Shown: positions 60,657 through 64,000 of the stretch, piece after piece
How the letters are laid out: the number at the start of each line of letters is the position of its first letter
Position numbering within the stretch: the stretch's first letter is position 1
NCBI RefSeq assembly: GCF_004769575.1
Contig: NZ_RQGA01000011.1
Location: forward strand, 124,001-188,000
DNA: 64,000 nt
Direction of reading: 5' to 3'
From: Leptospira perdikensis
Lineage (GTDB): Bacteria; Spirochaetota; Leptospiria; Leptospirales; Leptospiraceae
Notes under the pieces: generated by a model
Told to the model about the DNA's origin: nothing
Databases searched by the model: none
The model's input: the letters and a program-made list of their open reading frames with translations, nothing else
Translations under genes and position numbers: made by a program

Positions 60657-62230
60657 CAAACCCTCCGAGTAAAATCTCAGAATCCCCCACCATTCCAAAA
60701 ACTAAAACAGCTGATCGTAAATTCGATATCAGTTCTTTATTAGAGGATGGACCCCTTCCTCTTTCCGGTGAAAAAAACCATACCATAGGGCTCGATGAAA
60801 AACTACGAAAGGCTTATTTTTGGATTACCAATTTTGCCATCATCAATCCGTTCTATGACATTGAATACAATGACACTCCACCATTAAAATTTACAATTGG
60901 AGATTCAAAATCAACAATCACTTTACCTACGGCGCAAAGTTATTCTAGTTTTGTTTTACTTCCTCTTCTCACTCTCATCGTAAGAGGTAAATGTTTGTTA
61001 GTTGGTGGCCCCGGAAGAGGAAAAACTGCATCTGCCATTCTTATGGGAGTGATTGCAGGATACCCAATCCGAGAGATCAAACGTGCCATCCAACATGGAC
61101 AACCCCAAATGACAATCACTGATTTACTTGGGAACCCACTCCCCAGTGATATGATGCAAGCAAAGTCCATGGATGAAATCAAAATCGCATGGAGGAAATG
61201 GCTCGGAATGCAGGTAAAAATTATTGATGAATACAATCGCATTCCCACAAGAACACAGTCCGCCCTCCTCACGATTATGGGGGATAATTATGCAGAAATA
61301 TACGATCAAATTTTTGAATGCCCGGAGGCTGCATGGTATCTCACCGCAAACGACGATGCAGGCGGAGGAACCTACCAAGTCATTGAAGCACTCCGAGATA
61401 GGATTGACATTGTAGTTAAGGCCCCACATTTTAACACGCGTTTTATCAAAGATTTAATCCAACGTGTAGAAGAAGGATACAAACCAGAGGCACTTGTCCC
61501 CAAAGAAATTGTTTTTTCAGAAGAAGAAATCAAAACCATAAACGAAGAAATTCGAAATGTTGTTTTTCCTCCAAAACTTCGTCGCAGAATGGAATTTTTT
61601 ACATCCCAGTTCGAATTTATGGAATATGCGGGAGAACAATTAGAATACAAAACAAAAGACACCGCCAAACTAAGTACAGTTGATTTTTCAACACTCAGTT
61701 CTGCAGAAACAGGTAAAGACAAAAATAAGGATTTAGGTTCTCAAACTAAAAACGGCCTGAGTGTTCGAGCGATTTTTACTTGTATCAATTATGCAAAAGC
61801 CCTCGCGTATTTTCGAGGCCTAAATGAAGTCAGCCTAGATGATTTAAGCCACGTTTTACCTTTTGTTCTACATGATAAATTGGTTCAAAATTCGGATTCA
61901 CCTTTTTTTGAAGATGTTGAACATAAAGTGTATCGAAGTGACCGCGTGAGTTGGATCAGAAAACTCTTTAGTTTGTCCCTCAGTGAATATGATAGACTTG
62001 GTCTCGACAAAAACGATACCATAAGTAATCTCTCGACCAAATTCGAAGAAGGTTTGGAAGGACTTTCCGCCAAAGACACCAAACAAAGATTAATAGAGAT
62101 AGAACGAGAAATTGAATCAATGGCAAAACAACGTAAGTTGTACGGACATATGTTTGATGATTTATTACAACTTAAATATCTACACCAAAGATATACAAAC
62201 TATCTAAAGTGGGCGGAATCAAATGTATGA
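60653..62230 (+). CDS. MoxR-type AAA+ ATPase
   Basis: A 525-residue AAA+ ATPase. Walker A is G-G-P-G-R-G-K-T (118-125), Walker B V-K-I-I-D-E-Y-N-R (188-196), sensor 1 L-T-A-N-D and the arginine-finger-like L-R-D-R-I-D. The G-Q-P-Q-M-T-I-T-D-L-L-G loop before Walker B matches MoxR family members. It is longer than most MoxR proteins, mainly from a 100-residue N-terminal and a helical C-terminal part. MoxR proteins act as chaperones with VWA or metal-dependent partners. Its start and stop both overlap neighbours as ATGA. Confidence 0.88.
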   Translation: MTNPPSKISESPTIPKTKTADRKFDISSLLEDGPLPLSGEKNHTIGLDEKLRKAYFWITNFAIINPFYDIEYNDTPPLKFTIGDSKSTITLPTAQSYSSFVLLPLLTLIVRGKCLLVGGPGRGKTASAILMGVIAGYPIREIKRAIQHGQPQMTITDLLGNPLPSDMMQAKSMDEIKIAWRKWLGMQVKIIDEYNRIPTRTQSALLTIMGDNYAEIYDQIFECPEAAWYLTANDDAGGGTYQVIEALRDRIDIVVKAPHFNTRFIKDLIQRVEEGYKPEALVPKEIVFSEEEIKTINEEIRNVVFPPKLRRRMEFFTSQFEFMEYAGEQLEYKTKDTAKLSTVDFSTLSSAETGKDKNKDLGSQTKNGLSVRAIFTCINYAKALAYFRGLNEVSLDDLSHVLPFVLHDKLVQNSDSPFFEDVEHKVYRSDRVSWIRKLFSLSLSEYDRLGLDKNDTISNLSTKFEEGLEGLSAKDTKQRLIEIEREIESMAKQRKLYGHMFDDLLQLKYLHQRYTNYLKWAESNV

Positions 62231-63168
62231 ACCAAAAGATTTGGAAAGAAGTTCTTTTAAAAAATCGAGATGTTTGTAACAACCTTGTATTTGGTGAAAA
62301 AAAAACAAACTCCCATTTTGCAGAGGAAATCCTTGCCGAAACCTTGGCTCCTTTTTTTGATTCACTCCCCGAAACAAATGATAAACCAGGATCGGAAGTC
62401 ATAGTCCTTTCCCATTTCCAAACTTTGTTAACTCTGATCTCCAAAAACTTTTTTAAACAAAACCATCCGATCCCCTCTCTTTTTTTTGAAACCATACAGT
62501 TGTTTGGTCCCCTCTTCAAAGAAAATCTAACAGAACCGATATCCTACTTGGCCAACGTCCTTGTCAAAATTGAAGATCCAAAAAAAGAACTTTTCCTAAA
62601 AAGAATTCACTCATTTGCCCCGTTCACATCCTCAGTAGGAGAATGGAAAACCCTTTTGACTGTTTTTGCTTGGGCCAGTGGAAAACCAGAATACCGGCTC
62701 GAGGCAAAAACACAATTTGATTCTCTTTCCTTAACGCTAAAAAAAGAAATCAGTCGACTCGTCGGAATTACGGAAGAGACTTTGTCCCATCCTTTTCCTA
62801 AAAGAAACAATCCACCAAAAGAGACTGATCCCGTCCATTTCCGAGTGGTCCCCGGATACACTCTGTTTGGTGGCTCGTTTCAAGAGATCCCATCTCTCTA
62901 CTCAGAATCTGACTCTGTAGTTGTGGTATCTGGACCAAATTGTTTTTCATTGTATTTAGATCAATTTGGGACAAACGTAATTCCAAAAGAAATAATCCAA
63001 ACTCCGCAAAAACCAAACGGAACCATCCGTTCTCCCTTTTGGAAACTTATTGTTAGTAAAAAACTAGATCTAAAGGAGATTTTATCTGCGGTAGAATCCG
63101 AAGAATCGATTCTACTTACAATACCTCATTCGTATAATATTTATTTGTTTTATTTGGGTTCTACTTAG
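62227..63168 (+). CDS. unknown protein coupled to the MoxR-type ATPase
   Basis: A 313-residue soluble protein, helical to about 210 and beta-rich afterward (F-R-V-V-P-G-Y-T-L-F-G-G-S, V-V-V-V-S-G-P-N-C-F-S). No motif was recognised. ATG at 62227 overlaps the ATPase stop; the ORF upstream of it is out of context. The following gene starts with no gap (TAG then ATG). Its place between an ATPase and a metallopeptidase-like gene suggests an adaptor or substrate role. Confidence 0.75.
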   Translation: MNQKIWKEVLLKNRDVCNNLVFGEKKTNSHFAEEILAETLAPFFDSLPETNDKPGSEVIVLSHFQTLLTLISKNFFKQNHPIPSLFFETIQLFGPLFKENLTEPISYLANVLVKIEDPKKELFLKRIHSFAPFTSSVGEWKTLLTVFAWASGKPEYRLEAKTQFDSLSLTLKKEISRLVGITEETLSHPFPKRNNPPKETDPVHFRVVPGYTLFGGSFQEIPSLYSESDSVVVVSGPNCFSLYLDQFGTNVIPKEIIQTPQKPNGTIRSPFWKLIVSKKLDLKEILSAVESEESILLTIPHSYNIYLFYLGST

Positions 63169-64000
63169 ATGAACTTTGTAAAGGATTGGGAGAACCGTTG
63201 GGAAGAAGCACTCAAACTTTGGAGTGATTACGTAAAATTAACACCTGCTAAGTTTTTATTTTCTGTCTCGGAAGAAAAAACTGAGGGTCTAACTGGATCT
63301 TTTGCAGCCATACGTTTATTAGATCACAGGGTTTTACTTTCCGTAGAACAAATCAAAAAATACAAACTCGAAGATTATCCCCTAGAAATAATGGGTCATG
63401 AAATTGGCCACCATGTGTATTGCCCAGGAGATTTGACTGATCAAGCAAAACTCATTTACATCGCAAGCCTTGCTCTGCCTAGGCTCGAACACCTTACATC
63501 GAGAATTGTCAATGTTTATGAAGATCTTTATATCAACGATCATCTAAAACGTTATAACCAATTACGAATGGAGCAAGTGTATCAAAAAATTGGTAAAAAC
63601 AAAGATAGGTTTTGGAATTTTTATATGAGAACCTATGAATTGTTATGGGCACTTCCCTCAGAAACTCTGACGGAAGGTAAGGTAGATGATCAAATCCAAT
63701 CGGATGCTAGTCTCGTTTGCCGAATGATTCGTAACTTTCCCAATGAATGGTCGAAAGGGATGTTTGACTTTGCAAGTATTTGTTTTCCTTATTTTTTTGA
63801 ATCAAAAGAGGGAAACTCATCGAATTTCGAAAAAATGTCGACCATCTTTGATACGTTAGATGCTGGAAAAGGGATGGTCCCCCCTTCCGGAATTACCGAC
63901 ATAGAGGTAGAATCAGAATTATTCCCGACAGAAATTGGACCCATAGCAAAAAGATCAATCAATCCAGCTGATTTTTCATCCATTTGTAAGGCTATGGGAA
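63169..64000 (+). CDS. HEIGH-motif metallopeptidase-like protein (runs off the right edge)
   Basis: 277 codons are visible, open to the edge. The motif H-E-I-G-H at 77-81 fits zinc metallopeptidases (HExxH), and E118 in N-V-Y-E-D-L-Y-I-N-D, about 37 residues later, resembles the third ligand region of the putative metallopeptidase domain (DUF2201 N-terminal type) that often comes with VWA domains and MoxR ATPases. No signal peptide is seen, so it should act in the cytoplasm. It follows the unknown protein without a gap. The C-terminal part, including any VWA domain, lies outside the window. Confidence 0.75.
   Translation, partial: MNFVKDWENRWEEALKLWSDYVKLTPAKFLFSVSEEKTEGLTGSFAAIRLLDHRVLLSVEQIKKYKLEDYPLEIMGHEIGHHVYCPGDLTDQAKLIYIASLALPRLEHLTSRIVNVYEDLYINDHLKRYNQLRMEQVYQKIGKNKDRFWNFYMRTYELLWALPSETLTEGKVDDQIQSDASLVCRMIRNFPNEWSKGMFDFASICFPYFFESKEGNSSNFEKMSTIFDTLDAGKGMVPPSGITDIEVESELFPTEIGPIAKRSINPADFSSICKAMG

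Overview
The window looks like a chromosomal segment of a spirochaete, most probably Leptospira; the species cannot be told from sequence alone. The evidence is an AT-rich, densely packed genome with many 4-base start/stop overlaps, a FlaA-type flagellar sheath protein, a bactofilin, CheX, a CarD-type regulator, relaxed spirochaetal lipoboxes, OmpL47-like repeats, and many multidomain signalling proteins (SpoIIE/PP2C phosphatases, STAS proteins, 7TMR-DISM sensors). I saw no rRNA, tRNA, CRISPR array, insertion sequence or phage gene. Every gap between genes is shorter than 300 bases.

Layout. 1-12.5 kb is a long minus-strand run of signalling and lipid-related genes: an AfsA-hotdog/PilZ fusion coupled to a short-chain dehydrogenase, a 1904-residue kinase/ATPase/GAF/phosphatase, acpS, an orphan cyclase-tail TPR protein, a bactofilin, a 7TM histidine kinase, a second dehydrogenase and a cupin. 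A universal stress protein lies upstream. 12.6-20.9 kb is a putrescine module: potDABC on the minus strand diverges from gabD-gabT-patD on the plus strand, together covering uptake and oxidation to succinate. 21-33.8 kb holds envelope and housekeeping genes: a PpiD-like anchor protein, cheX, an OmpA/TPR unit, an ABC-F factor (ybiT), a beta-barrel candidate, rdgB with a probable CTG start, a STAS protein, comF, an OmpL47-like protein and a FlaA homologue. 33.8-39.5 kb holds a large anchored protein, lnt, a PIN/TRAM protein, carD and a SPOR protein. 39.6-45.9 kb looks like accessory DNA: a methyltransferase, tandem-duplicated LamG lipoproteins with duplicated upstream DNA, a membrane-bound AraC-type regulator and a membrane SpoIIE phosphatase.

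46-52.8 kb is a complete caa3-type (A2) cytochrome oxidase operon with a SCO factor and a 50-residue membrane protein at its head, divergent from the heme A synthesis genes ctaA and ctaB. 52.8-60 kb has a TPM pair, a DISM-SpoIIE phosphatase, a citrate-synthase homologue with all three catalytic residues replaced, a STAS protein, a zinc-ribbon protein, a cytochrome c lipoprotein and an epimerase-like protein. The last 4 kb is a tightly coupled operon of a membrane protein, a MoxR-type ATPase, an unknown protein and a HEIGH-motif metallopeptidase-like protein that runs off the right edge.

The strongest leads for unfamiliar biology are the MoxR/HEIGH operon, the AfsA-PilZ fusion with its reductase, the catalytically altered citrate synthase, and the duplicated LamG locus beside a membrane AraC regulator. 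All functions rest on motif recognition by eye; no database search was run.
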